In this document: positions 8,576 through 17,180 of the stretch, one piece after another
Position numbering within the stretch: the first letter of the stretch is position 1
How the letters are laid out: every line of letters starts with the position of its first letter
Assembly: GCF_000383915.1 (NCBI RefSeq)
Contig: NZ_KB912942.1
Coordinates: 2,082,561-2,146,560 of the forward strand
DNA: 64,000 nt
Source: Amycolatopsis benzoatilytica AK 16/65
GTDB lineage: Bacteria; Actinomycetota; Actinomycetes; Mycobacteriales; Pseudonocardiaceae
Reading direction: 5' to 3'
Translations under genes and position numbers: made by a program
The notes under the pieces: model-generated
Told to the model about the DNA's origin: nothing
Seen by the model: only the letters and a program-made list of their open reading frames with translations
The model's database searches: none

Positions 8576-9212
8576 GTTTTTCGCTCCTGTCGTCCCAGGC
8601 TGGTGCAGGCGAACCCTCACAAGCCCTGGCGACCGGACCGGTCGCAACCGGTGAACGTCGCCCGAAGGTAGGGCGAACAGCTGGCTTCGTGGGGCCGGTG
8701 ACCTAACGGGCGCGGGGAAATGCCGGATTGGCCGGAAGTTTCGGTGCGCGGCGGGATACCTTCGAACTCGACCGGGGAGGGGATCGGCGAACTGGTGGTG
8801 GGTGCCGCCCGGTTCGGCCGCCCCGCGTGCTGGATGTACTGAACGCAGGGTCGCCGGCGGCCGGACGCCTCCTCTGCGACGCGGCTTCGGTGGAAGGATT
8901 CCCGTTGTGAGGCAGGGGTCGAGGAAGCCGGCCAGGACGATGCGCTCGGCGTCGGTCACCGGAGGAGCGGCCCGGGTTTGCCTGCGCCACATGGCAAGTA
9001 CCAGCCTCCGGCCGCGTTTGGACGGTGATTTCCTCGGCGCGGTGCACGCCGGATCTGCGCGGGTGCTGGACCGTCCGCGTTACCGTTTCCGTCCGCAAGG
9101 GCGATTTCGTGCCGGTAGTCGATTCTCTGCGTCAACGTCTTCGGTGGACAGACCCCGTCGCGACGCGGGGTTTGTTCCGAACGGAAGTCCGAGCGCGTGG
9201 CAGGGTGGTGTC
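8576..9212. other. 637-bp non-coding divergent region
   Basis: Between the phosphoesterase and SARP genes, transcribed apart. Open frames here lack convincing starts or domains. It must hold promoters for both genes; I see no clear operator. Confidence 0.5.
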
Positions 9213-12200
9213 ATGCGGGTGTCGGTGCTGGGCCCATTGGAGGTGGCGGTCGACCGCGGGGTGCTGGAGATCGGCGGGGCGCGGCTGCGGGCCTTGCTGG
9301 CCCGGCTCGCGGTGGACGTCGGTCGTCCGGTCGCGGTGGCGGAGCTGATCGATGCGCTGTGGCCGGAGGGCACGCCGGTCAGCCCGGCCGCGTCGCTGCA
9401 GTCGCTGGTGTGGCGGTTGCGGCAGGCCCTGCCCGACGGCCAGGTGGTGCGGTCGGGTGAGGCCTGGTATCAGCTGGACTTGCCACGGGACGCGGTGGAC
9501 GCCTTCCGGTTCGAGCGGCTCGCCGAGGAGGGGCAGCGAGCCCTGCGGGCCGGCGACGCGGTGCGGGCACGACAGCGGCTGCGCGAGGCACTGCGGTTGT
9601 GGCGCGGGGATCCGCTGGTCGACGTGGCGCCCGCGCCCTATGCGATCGCCCTCGGGGTTCGGCTGCGGGAGGTGTGGCTGACCGCGTTGGAGGACCGGCT
9701 GGCGGCCGACCTGCAGGCCGGGCCGGCGTCGTCGGTCGTGGCGGAGCTTACCGAGCTGACCGCCGCGCATCCGCTGCGTGAGCGGCTGTGGGTGTTGCTG
9801 GTGACGGCGTTGAACGCCGATGGCCGGTCCGCGGAAGCCCTTGCCGCCTGCGAGACGGTCCGGCGCCTGCTGGCCGAGGAACTCGGCTCCGATCCGGGGC
9901 CTGAGCTGCGGCAAGCGCATCTCGCCGCGCTGCGCGGCGAGCGGCTGGAGAAGGGCCGGCGCAAGGACAACCTGCCCGCACCGATGACGAGCTTCGTCGG
10001 ACGCGCCGAGGAGCTGGCGCGGGTTCGCGAGCGGATGCGGGAAGGACGCCTGGTCACGTTGGTCGGGCCGGGAGGGGTGGGCAAGACGCGGCTGGCGACC
10101 ACCCTGGCGGCCGAGCTGGCCGGCACCGTCGAAGGCGGAGTGTGGCTGGTGGAACTGGCACCGGCCGCCGCGGAGGACGATCTTGCCGAGGCGGTGCTGG
10201 CCGCGTTGGGGCCGCGCGAGATCGGTCTTCCGGCCCCGGACCGGGAGGCGCTGCGCCGGCTGACCGGAGTGCTGGCTGGCGCCGAGACGCTGATCGTGCT
10301 GGACAACTGCGAGCACGTCGTCGAGCCGGCCGCGCGGGTCGTGGCCGAACTGCTGGCGCGGTGCCCGTCCGTCCGGATCCTGGCGACGAGCCGCGAACCC
10401 CTCGGCGTCGCCGGCGAACGGTTGTGCCCGGTGTTGCCGTTACCGCTGCCGGAACCGGGCCGGGAACCGGACGAAAGCCCGGCGGTCCGGCTGTTCGCCG
10501 ATCGGGCGGCCGCGGTCTGTCCCGGGTTCGCGCACAGCGGGGAAGAGGTGGCTCAGGTGTGCCGCCGGCTGGACGGATTGCCGCTGGCCATCGAACTGGC
10601 CGCGGCCCGGCTGCGGACCATGACCTTGCGTCAGCTCGCCACGCGTCTCGAGGACCGGTTCCGGGTGCTGACCGGCGGGGCGCGTTCGGCGCCGCACCGG
10701 CACCGGACGTTGCGCGCGGTCGTGGCGTGGAGCTGGGACCTGCTGGAAGACGACGACCGCAGCCTGGCCGCCCGGCTGGCGGTGTTTCCCTCCACGTTCT
10801 CCGCCGAAGCCGCCGACCACCTCGGTGTCGCCTGGGAGACGCTGGACATGCTGGCGGACAAGTCCTTGCTCCAGGTCGTCGGAGAGCGCTACCGGATGCT
10901 GGCGACCATCCGCGAGTACGGCCTGCACCGGCTCGCCGAAGACGGCGCCATCGATGCGACCCGATTCGCGCACGCCGCGTTCTTCGTCGATCTCGTCGAA
11001 CGCGCGGCACCGCACCTGCACGACGCCGCGCAGTTGCGTTGGCTTCGCCTGCTCGCGGAAGAACGCGACAATCTGGCGGCCGCGCTGCAGTTCACCGCCG
11101 AAAGCGGCGATGCCATTGGCGCCCGTCGGCTGGGCGCTGTCCTCGGCCTGTTCTGGGCGATCCACGGCGGCCATGCCCACGCGGCGGATCGGCTGCGCAC
11201 CGCGCTGACCACGCCTGGTGCCGCCCCTGCCGCGCTGACCTCGCAGGTCGCGGCCCAGTACCTGTTCCACGCGATCCTGGCCGGCCAGCTGCCCGACACG
11301 GACGCGGTGACGACGGCCGGCGCTGCGGTCGGACAGGAGGGTGGCGACTCGGCGGCGAGTGCCCTGACCGCGGCGCTGCTTGCGATGGCCGCCAACGACA
11401 TCCCGACGGGCCTCGCTCTGCTGGACGGCCAGCCGGGCGGTGTCGATCCTTGGCAGCGCGGCGTCCGTTCGCTGGTCCGGGCCATGCTGGCCGGAGCGGG
11501 TGGTGATACGGCCACGATGCGGGCCGACCTCGCCGTCGCCGCGGCCCGGTTCCGGCAGGCAGGGGAGCGCTGGGGCCTGGCCACCACCCTGACCTATCTC
11601 GCCCTGGCCGACGTGATGGCCGACGATGTCGACACGGCTGCCGCGGCACTCGTCGAGGCGATCACCCTGATCGGAGAGCTGGGCGGTGCCGACCACTTCC
11701 AGCGCACCTGGCTGGCCGTCACGACCGCCCGGGCCGGGCGACTGGACGCGGCTCGCGCCGAGCTGCTGGCGATCCTCCGGGAAAACGTGCCCGGCCTGGT
11801 CGAGGTGGTGGCGCGGCTGTGCCTGGCCGATCTGGCCCGGTACCGCGGAGACCTGGCCGAAGCCGCGAACCAGGTCGAGCATGCCGAGCGGCTGAGCGAC
11901 GGCGGCTTCACCGACGCGTTGCTGCGGCTGGGGCAGGGCCGGCTGGCTCTGGCGCGAGCGGACCTCCAGGTCGCCGAGACAGCGCTGCGGAAGGCAGTCA
12001 CGTCGGCGTCGTCGTTGCCGGACCTCCCGATGGTCGCCGAAGTCGCGGTGGGGGTTGCCGAACTTGCGCTGCGGCGCGGGAACATCCGGCAGGCCGCCGC
12101 GGTGCTCGGTGCCGCGCACGCACTGCGCGGAGCCGCCGCCGCGACCGATCCGGACGTCGCCAGACTGGCTGAAGAGCTCAGCACTGCCCTCGGCTCGGCC

Positions 12201-12317
12201 TCCTACGAAGCCGCCTACAACGAAGGCCGGCGGCTCGGTCGCGCGGATGCCCTTGCCGCGATCGCCGGCCACGTCCCGCCCCCGGCGACCGGGCGAACCG
12301 CGCTGGAAGTCGGCTGA
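9213..12317 (+). CDS. SARP/AfsR-type transcriptional activator with NB-ARC ATPase domain
   Basis: 1034 residues from ATG 9213 (GGGTGG upstream; earlier in-frame codons have no domain support). Order: OmpR-like winged helix (1-~92, beginning MRVSVLGPLEVAVD), bacterial transcriptional activation domain (~97-240, with DAFRFERLAEEGQRAL), NB-ARC P-loop ATPase (Walker A GPGGVGKTR near 284-292, Walker B LIVLDNCEHV near 360-369, then ILATSREPLGVAGE), and a long helical TPR-like C-terminus. Proteins of this type activate secondary-metabolite or developmental genes by binding direct repeats near -35. No biosynthetic cluster is adjacent, so it may act at a distance. Confidence 0.92.
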   Translation: MRVSVLGPLEVAVDRGVLEIGGARLRALLARLAVDVGRPVAVAELIDALWPEGTPVSPAASLQSLVWRLRQALPDGQVVRSGEAWYQLDLPRDAVDAFRFERLAEEGQRALRAGDAVRARQRLREALRLWRGDPLVDVAPAPYAIALGVRLREVWLTALEDRLAADLQAGPASSVVAELTELTAAHPLRERLWVLLVTALNADGRSAEALAACETVRRLLAEELGSDPGPELRQAHLAALRGERLEKGRRKDNLPAPMTSFVGRAEELARVRERMREGRLVTLVGPGGVGKTRLATTLAAELAGTVEGGVWLVELAPAAAEDDLAEAVLAALGPREIGLPAPDREALRRLTGVLAGAETLIVLDNCEHVVEPAARVVAELLARCPSVRILATSREPLGVAGERLCPVLPLPLPEPGREPDESPAVRLFADRAAAVCPGFAHSGEEVAQVCRRLDGLPLAIELAAARLRTMTLRQLATRLEDRFRVLTGGARSAPHRHRTLRAVVAWSWDLLEDDDRSLAARLAVFPSTFSAEAADHLGVAWETLDMLADKSLLQVVGERYRMLATIREYGLHRLAEDGAIDATRFAHAAFFVDLVERAAPHLHDAAQLRWLRLLAEERDNLAAALQFTAESGDAIGARRLGAVLGLFWAIHGGHAHAADRLRTALTTPGAAPAALTSQVAAQYLFHAILAGQLPDTDAVTTAGAAVGQEGGDSAASALTAALLAMAANDIPTGLALLDGQPGGVDPWQRGVRSLVRAMLAGAGGDTATMRADLAVAAARFRQAGERWGLATTLTYLALADVMADDVDTAAAALVEAITLIGELGGADHFQRTWLAVTTARAGRLDAARAELLAILRENVPGLVEVVARLCLADLARYRGDLAEAANQVEHAERLSDGGFTDALLRLGQGRLALARADLQVAETALRKAVTSASSLPDLPMVAEVAVGVAELALRRGNIRQAAAVLGAAHALRGAAAATDPDVARLAEELSTALGSASYEAAYNEGRRLGRADALAAIAGHVPPPATGRTALEVG

Positions 12318-12409
12318 GAGCCGGCTGACAGCACACTGCGCCACCGTCTGTGACCAGCAAGTCCGACGCACCCGAGCGCGTCGGCCGGCCGATCACGGAG
12401 GACCTGACA

Positions 12410-13054
12410 ATGATGTTTCTCGAGCTGTTCGTCCCGCGCGGCACGTTCGCCCCGGACGAACTGCACCAGCTCGCGACACGGCTGACCATGAAGCAACTGG
12501 TGACCCATGTGGACGCCATCCGGGACGTCGTGGACGCCCACGAAGTGGCCAGTGCCAACCTGGGCGTGCTGGACTTCCTGGATTCCATCAACCACGTCGT
12601 CGTCCACGAAATCGGCACTTGGATCGCGGACAGCCGCCAGCTCGACCCCGTCGAGCCGCCGCGCTACGTGGTGCGGGTCTCCGTGCCCGGCCCCTGGCGC
12701 AAGGCCATGACCCCATTCCTGGTCGCCAGCATCACCCGCGCGCTGGCGCAGGCCGACGACGACCCCGAGCGGCTCTACCGCCAGCCGCACGTCGAGGTGC
12801 ACGTCGTCGGCGTGCCCGAGGGCGGATACGGCGTGTACGGCCGGGTGATCGGCGAGTCGGCGCTGCTGGAAATGATGAGCCAGGCCAAGACCGACACCCC
12901 GGCACCCGACGGCGCGCTCATCGACCCGGTGTGCGGCATGATCGCCACCGAACTGGTCGAAACCCTGGAACACCAGGGCACGACCTACGGTTTCTGCAGT
13001 GCGGGCTGCCGCCGGCACTTCGCCGACAAGCTGGTCCAAGAGGCGTCCCGATAA
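12410..13054 (+). CDS. YHS-domain protein with unknown N-terminal domain
   Basis: The start ATG 12410 (or 12413) is set by GGAGG at 12397-12401; the open frame from 12350 adds residues with no support. Residues 1 to ~150 are an unrecognised alpha/beta domain (MMFLELFVPRGTFAPDELHQ; PHVEVHVVGVPEGGYGVYG) that may be related to the tautomerase fold but lacks Pro at position 2. The C-terminal ~45 residues are a YHS metal-binding module: DPVCGM, then YGFCSAGCRRHFADK, with three cysteines. YHS modules bind copper or other soft metals. It follows the SARP gene by 92 bp on the same strand and may be its cotranscribed neighbour. Confidence 0.75.
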   Translation: MMFLELFVPRGTFAPDELHQLATRLTMKQLVTHVDAIRDVVDAHEVASANLGVLDFLDSINHVVVHEIGTWIADSRQLDPVEPPRYVVRVSVPGPWRKAMTPFLVASITRALAQADDDPERLYRQPHVEVHVVGVPEGGYGVYGRVIGESALLEMMSQAKTDTPAPDGALIDPVCGMIATELVETLEHQGTTYGFCSAGCRRHFADKLVQEASR

Positions 13055-13300
13055 CCTTCACCGGCCCGAACGCCGATTGGCCGAGGGCGACGCCCGGTAC
13101 CGCGGCCGGTGACTGCCGGGAGGTGTTGCCCGGGAACGTCGCAGACCTGATCCCAGACGGTTTCCCGATCCAGGCATGAGTCTTGGCAGATCGGACAGTA
13201 CGAAGCGGCCGCGCTTGCCGAGGCTCCGGCGCCGTGGTCGCTGGATGGCGTCGGGTGTGGAACCCGGGCAGGTCGCCTCGGTCGTGCGGGGTCGGAACCA

Positions 13301-13346
13301 GAACGAACTCCGTGCCCGAAGACCTGCCCGGGCACGGAGTTCGTTC
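13301..13346. terminator. bidirectional terminator, 18-bp perfect stem
   Basis: 13301-13318 and 13329-13346 are perfect reverse complements with a 10-nt loop, between the convergent YHS gene (+) and the lyase gene (-). The remaining ~250 bp of this 329-bp gap shows nothing else. Confidence 0.8.
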
Positions 13347-13383
13347 GACGGCTAGTCCAATCCGTCGGCGCGACAGCCGCGGG

Positions 13384-14841
13384 TCAGCTCGTCGCGCCGT
13401 CGGCCAGTATCGCTGCCGCTGTGTGAAGGTCCTCAGTCAGGTTTCGATCCCTTGCCGATGACTGGAGCCGTTTTACCGCGGTTTCGTAAAAGTCGCGGAG
13501 CTCGCCGCATCCGGGCGGAACGAAATCGCGCAGCCGGAGCGCACGGATCGCGGCGAGCAATTCGCAGGCCAAAACGAGCTGGAACGGTTGCACCGAATCG
13601 AGGAGGCGACGGGCACCGGTGGAAGCGAAGCTCGCGTGATCCTCGGAGCCGCGGGAAATGACGGCGTGGCCGAGCGAGACCGGTTGTGCGTGCGTGCGCA
13701 GTTCGGCAAGCGCGGACTGGGCCGTGTACTCGGTGATCATGACGCCGCTGCTGCCCGGGCTTCCGTCGGACAGAAACGGCGACAGACCGGTGAAGCTGGG
13801 CTCGACAAGATAGCCGAGCCGAGCCGCCGACAGCGCGGCGGTGCCCACCAGGCTGAGCCGGAACTGATCGAGGGCAAGCGCCAGCTGTGCCTGGTGAAAG
13901 CCCCCGTGATGGTGGTAGTCCTCCTCGTCGGCGTCGAGCAACGGGTTCTCTGCCGCCGCATTGATTTCGACGGCGAGCACTTCGTCCAACCGCCGCCAGG
14001 CATCCACGGCCGCGCCGTCGACCTGGGGCAGGCAGCGCAAACCGAACGGGTCCTGAACCAGATGAGACGTCCAGTCAGCGGAGGAGAGGAGCTGACGCAT
14101 CCGCGCCGCCACTGTCTGGGTGCCCGCATGCGGCTTGAGGTCGTGCACGCGCTGGCTGTACGCCTCGGCGGAACCGCGGATCGCGGTCAAGGTCAACGCG
14201 GCGATCAAGGGCACCTGATCCAGCAGTGCTTTCAGATCGGTCGCACCGAGAGCGGATTGTCCGATCGTCAGAGCGCCGCTGGACATCAGCGGGAGAGCGT
14301 CGCGACGATCGAGCACGATCGACGCGGGCGCCGGCCCGTTCCCGCCCTGCCAGGGCAGTTCTCCAGCCAGGGTGAGCCCCAGCTCTCCGAGCGCCGACAG
14401 ATCGCCAGTGCCGATGGCGCCGAAGGCATGAACGGTCGGAAGGTGACCGCTTGCCAGCGCTTCGGCGATTCGGTCCAGCACTTCGACTTGGATCGACGTC
14501 CCGCCGGCGAGCAACTGGTTGAGCCGGACGGCGAGCATCGCGCGGACCTGCTCGCCGGGCACCTCAGGTCCGATACCGCCGCTGTGGCTGCGCAGCAGCT
14601 GCATGCCGAAGGCGTCGTGCGCGGGTGCCTTTGCCACGCACGTTGTGCGATTTGCTCCGACACCTGTTGTATACCCGTAAACGCGACGGTTTCCGACTAT
14701 TCGTTGTGCGATGCCATGCGCCTCGCGCACCCGCTCGCGAGCCTTGGTGTCGACGGTGATCGTCAGGCGGCTGCGGGCGAGCGCGGTCACTTGAGCGGCG
14801 TCGAGCGAGTTTCCAGAAAGACAGAGGAACGGGTGCGCCAT
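13384..14841 (-). CDS. HAL/PAL-family aromatic amino-acid ammonia-lyase homologue with G-T-G in place of A-S-G
   Basis: 485 residues from ATG 14841, which overlaps the MFS stop as TGATG (a TTG 12 nt earlier is less likely). Family marks: the catalytic tyrosine segment VYGYTTGVGANR (Tyr55), AAENPLLDAD, a GSSGVMITEYTAQSALAE-like helix and SRGSEDHASFAS. The prosthetic MIO group is normally made from Ala-Ser-Gly inside GASGDL; here the sequence is AIGTGDLSALGELG, so the triad is Gly144-Thr145-Gly146. Thr might give a methyl-substituted MIO, or the enzyme may lack MIO chemistry. The known family reaction is loss of ammonia from His, Phe or Tyr. Coupling to a transporter and nearness to a 2OG oxygenase suggest catabolism or tailoring of an unusual amino acid. 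Confidence 0.85.
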   Translation of the reverse strand: MAHPFLCLSGNSLDAAQVTALARSRLTITVDTKARERVREAHGIAQRIVGNRRVYGYTTGVGANRTTCVAKAPAHDAFGMQLLRSHSGGIGPEVPGEQVRAMLAVRLNQLLAGGTSIQVEVLDRIAEALASGHLPTVHAFGAIGTGDLSALGELGLTLAGELPWQGGNGPAPASIVLDRRDALPLMSSGALTIGQSALGATDLKALLDQVPLIAALTLTAIRGSAEAYSQRVHDLKPHAGTQTVAARMRQLLSSADWTSHLVQDPFGLRCLPQVDGAAVDAWRRLDEVLAVEINAAAENPLLDADEEDYHHHGGFHQAQLALALDQFRLSLVGTAALSAARLGYLVEPSFTGLSPFLSDGSPGSSGVMITEYTAQSALAELRTHAQPVSLGHAVISRGSEDHASFASTGARRLLDSVQPFQLVLACELLAAIRALRLRDFVPPGCGELRDFYETAVKRLQSSARDRNLTEDLHTAAAILADGATS

Positions 14842-16172
14842 CAGTGCTGCCAATCATCGCCGGTGAGGGTATTGCGGGTTTCGGGTGCCCAGGCGACGCT
14901 CACGATCGTGCCGAGCAGGAGCACCGCGGCCATCCAGCCCATCGACCAGCCCATGCCGATCGTGCTCAGGCTGACCGGCAGGACAAAGGTGCCCACCGCG
15001 GAAGCGACCCGGCTCGCCGCGTTGAGGAAGCCGACTCCGGTGCCCCGCAGGGCAGTGGGGAACAGTTCAGGCGGATAGACCTGAGTGATGTTGGAAGCAC
15101 CGGACATCACGAAGGTGTAGATGACGAACGGCACCATCAGCACCCAGCCGGAGGCATCGGCGAAGATCGCCATCAACCCGAGGCAGGCGGTGAGGATCAC
15201 GAAGGTGACAATGGTGAACGGGCGCCGGCCCATCCGCTGGATCGGCCAGAGCCCGATCACGCCGCCGAGCAGCAATGCGAGGTTGAGCACCAGGTTCTGG
15301 GTGTTCGCGTCCGAAATATGAATGGTTTCCAAAATCTGCGACATGAAAGTGTAGATGGCGAAGTACGGCAGCACCTGTGCGCTGAAGAAAAGGACGCCGA
15401 ACCAGGTTCTCTTCGCCTGCCCGGGGCTGAACAAATCGCGATAACGAGCAGCCGGCGGGGGCTCGGCCGGCACCGGGTTCGCATCCGCGGTGCCAGGGTC
15501 GGCCTGTCCGAGGTACCGTCGGCGGATCAGTCTTGCCTCGTCGACGCGGCCGTGGCTGGCGAGCCAGCTCGGGGATTCCGGGATGCCGATCCGAAGCAGC
15601 AGCACGAGGGCCGCGGGCAGCGCGCCGCTGGCGAGCAGCCAGTGTGCGGACGTGTCGTCGATCGAGATATAGCTGCCCAGGATATTGGCGACCACGTAGC
15701 CGACCGTCCACAGCACCGTGAGCGAGCCGAGAAGCAGTCCGCGCAGCCGCCGGGGAGCGAATTCGGCGAGCAGGGTCGGGCCCACCGCGTAGTCCGCGCC
15801 CAGGCCGAATCCGATCAGCAACCTGAGCAGGAACAGAGTCAGCGGGGTGTGTGCCCACAGCTGGGCCGCGGATGCGACTGTGATCAGTACGAAATTGTAG
15901 AGATAGAGCTTTTGCCGGCCGATGCCGTCGGCTACCCGCCCGAGCAGCATGCTGCCGAAGAAGAGGCCGATCAGGGCCGACGCGCCGAGCAGCCCCTCCC
16001 ACGCGCCGGACAGATTCATGGTGGTGGTGAGCGTCGGCAGCAGCGCACCGATGATGCCGAGTGCGTAGCCATCCGAGAAGTTGGCGCCGAAAGTGGTCGC
16101 GGTTACCCGGAGATGGAATTTGGTCAGTGGCTCGTCGGTGTGCGCAGTTTTGACTTGCACATTCGCACCCAT
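14841..16172 (-). CDS. MFS transporter (sugar/aromatic-acid:H+ symporter type)
   Basis: 443 residues, about 12 membrane helices, with GRVADGIGRQKLYLYNF (motif A) after helix 2, RLLIGFGLGADYAVGPTLLAEFAPRR in helices 4-5 and IPESPSWLASHGR before the central loop, all typical of symporters for sugars, aromatic acids and other organic acids. It starts with AGGAGG 7 nt upstream. The stop overlaps the lyase start, so both are made together, which makes the lyase substrate its likely cargo. The 89 bp between it and the oxygenase stop contain a run of nine C. Confidence 0.87.
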   Translation of the reverse strand: MGANVQVKTAHTDEPLTKFHLRVTATTFGANFSDGYALGIIGALLPTLTTTMNLSGAWEGLLGASALIGLFFGSMLLGRVADGIGRQKLYLYNFVLITVASAAQLWAHTPLTLFLLRLLIGFGLGADYAVGPTLLAEFAPRRLRGLLLGSLTVLWTVGYVVANILGSYISIDDTSAHWLLASGALPAALVLLLRIGIPESPSWLASHGRVDEARLIRRRYLGQADPGTADANPVPAEPPPAARYRDLFSPGQAKRTWFGVLFFSAQVLPYFAIYTFMSQILETIHISDANTQNLVLNLALLLGGVIGLWPIQRMGRRPFTIVTFVILTACLGLMAIFADASGWVLMVPFVIYTFVMSGASNITQVYPPELFPTALRGTGVGFLNAASRVASAVGTFVLPVSLSTIGMGWSMGWMAAVLLLGTIVSVAWAPETRNTLTGDDWQH

Positions 16173-16261
16173 GGGTGCCTCCTGGTCGCTGTGGTGGGGA
16201 CGCCTGCGGCGTCGGACACGTCTCCCCCCCCCGTCCCCGGTGTCGCGGGGACCGGTCGCGA

Positions 16262-17077
16262 TCAGGCGCTGCGGCCGTAGAAAAGCTCCTGGGTCAGGGT
16301 GTTGAGCTTGTCGCCGGGCTTCGGCGAGTACGCGAGGACCGCGTTGATCCTCGGGTGGTCGCCAAGCACAGGCGTGACCCGGTGCAACGAGTGCTGGCCG
16401 CGGAACAAGCTGAGCGTACCGGGCTCATTCGGAAGCGTGATCCGGCCGGGATGCTCGCCGCGCAGCGCGGCGACGACCCCGTCCGCGTTCTCGTCCTCGC
16501 CGGTGCGCAGGCGATAGTGGTATTCGTACGCACCGCCGTCGGCGGACGGCTGGAGCATGAGCGTCACCGCGAACGGGGAACGGTCGAAGTGCCAGCCGAG
16601 CTCGTCGCCTTCATCGAAGATCATCAGCGAGGCGGCCCCCAGCGGATCCGCGTACCGGTAGAGGTCGGACTCGCCGAGCACGCGCCCCATGAATTCGGTG
16701 AGCGCATCCCATTCGTAGGCGATACGCAGCGGCGACTCGGCATCGACGAGGTCCCAGGCGATCGCGGACTTGGAGGAATGCAAGAGCTGCGAGCGCGGGT
16801 CGGCGGAGTCCGCGGCCTCCGGGACATTCTCGAAATAGACATTGTGTTTCGCGTCAGTGCGGAAGGCCGCGTCCCGTTTGGCCAGCGCCTCGGCCACCAG
16901 CTGCCGCACCGCGTCCGGCCGGAGGAACCCCGGAAGCTGGCAGGCGCCCTCGAATGCCAGGGACGCTCGGCAGAAGGCGATCATGGCTTCCCCTTTGGGG
17001 CTGTCCAAGCGATCGATCGGGTACCGCTCAAGATCGATTACCTGTGCGGCTCGGACAGCCTGCGGCGAGTGGGTCAT
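16262..17077 (-). CDS. Fe(II)/2-oxoglutarate-dependent oxygenase
   Basis: 271 residues. The double-stranded beta-helix motif is visible: HxD at His163-Phe-Asp165 in ELGWHFDRSPFAVTLML, distal His232 in GQHSLHRVTPV, and the 2-oxoglutarate arginine Arg243 in HPRINAVLAY. Having Asp at the second ligand position, not Gly or Ala, points to hydroxylation rather than halogenation. AAGGAG precedes the ATG. It is the first gene of the set oxygenase-MFS-lyase on the minus strand, divergent from a LysR gene. The substrate is unknown; a hydroxylated amino acid destined for or produced beside the lyase is the simplest idea. Confidence 0.85.
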   Translation of the reverse strand: MTHSPQAVRAAQVIDLERYPIDRLDSPKGEAMIAFCRASLAFEGACQLPGFLRPDAVRQLVAEALAKRDAAFRTDAKHNVYFENVPEAADSADPRSQLLHSSKSAIAWDLVDAESPLRIAYEWDALTEFMGRVLGESDLYRYADPLGAASLMIFDEGDELGWHFDRSPFAVTLMLQPSADGGAYEYHYRLRTGEDENADGVVAALRGEHPGRITLPNEPGTLSLFRGQHSLHRVTPVLGDHPRINAVLAYSPKPGDKLNTLTQELFYGRSA

Positions 17078-17150
17078 CGCATTTCTCCTTCAACGGTTCG
17101 GCCGGTGTGGCACCCCACTCTGCGGTCCCTGGCGCATAAGGGCCAGCGAG

Positions 17151-17173
17151 TCTATTGTGTGGCGACCATTAGA
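17151..17173. promoter_or_regulatory. possible LysR binding dyad
   Basis: Imperfect dyad TCTATT (17151-17156) / ATTAGA (17168-17173) in the 103-bp gap between the divergent oxygenase and LysR genes. The arms match at five of six positions. LysR sites are usually interrupted dyads near the regulator's own promoter, so the place is right, but the match is weak. Confidence 0.35.
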
Positions 17174-17180
17174 GAGGCTT

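Noticed and set aside
10440..12371. 643-codon minus-strand frame under the SARP gene
   Set aside because: Low-complexity composition without motifs; the plus-strand SARP domains are unmistakable.
13384..14841. Calling the lyase histidine ammonia-lyase (hutH)
   Set aside because: The MIO triad is changed and no other hut genes are nearby.
16220..16230. Run of nine C between oxygenase and MFS genes, a possible phase-variable tract
   Set aside because: It lies in a non-coding gap and no repeat-length evidence exists; C-runs are expected at this GC content.
16262..17077. Calling the 2OG oxygenase a halogenase
   Set aside because: Asp165 is present in HxD; Fe/2OG halogenases have Gly or Ala there.
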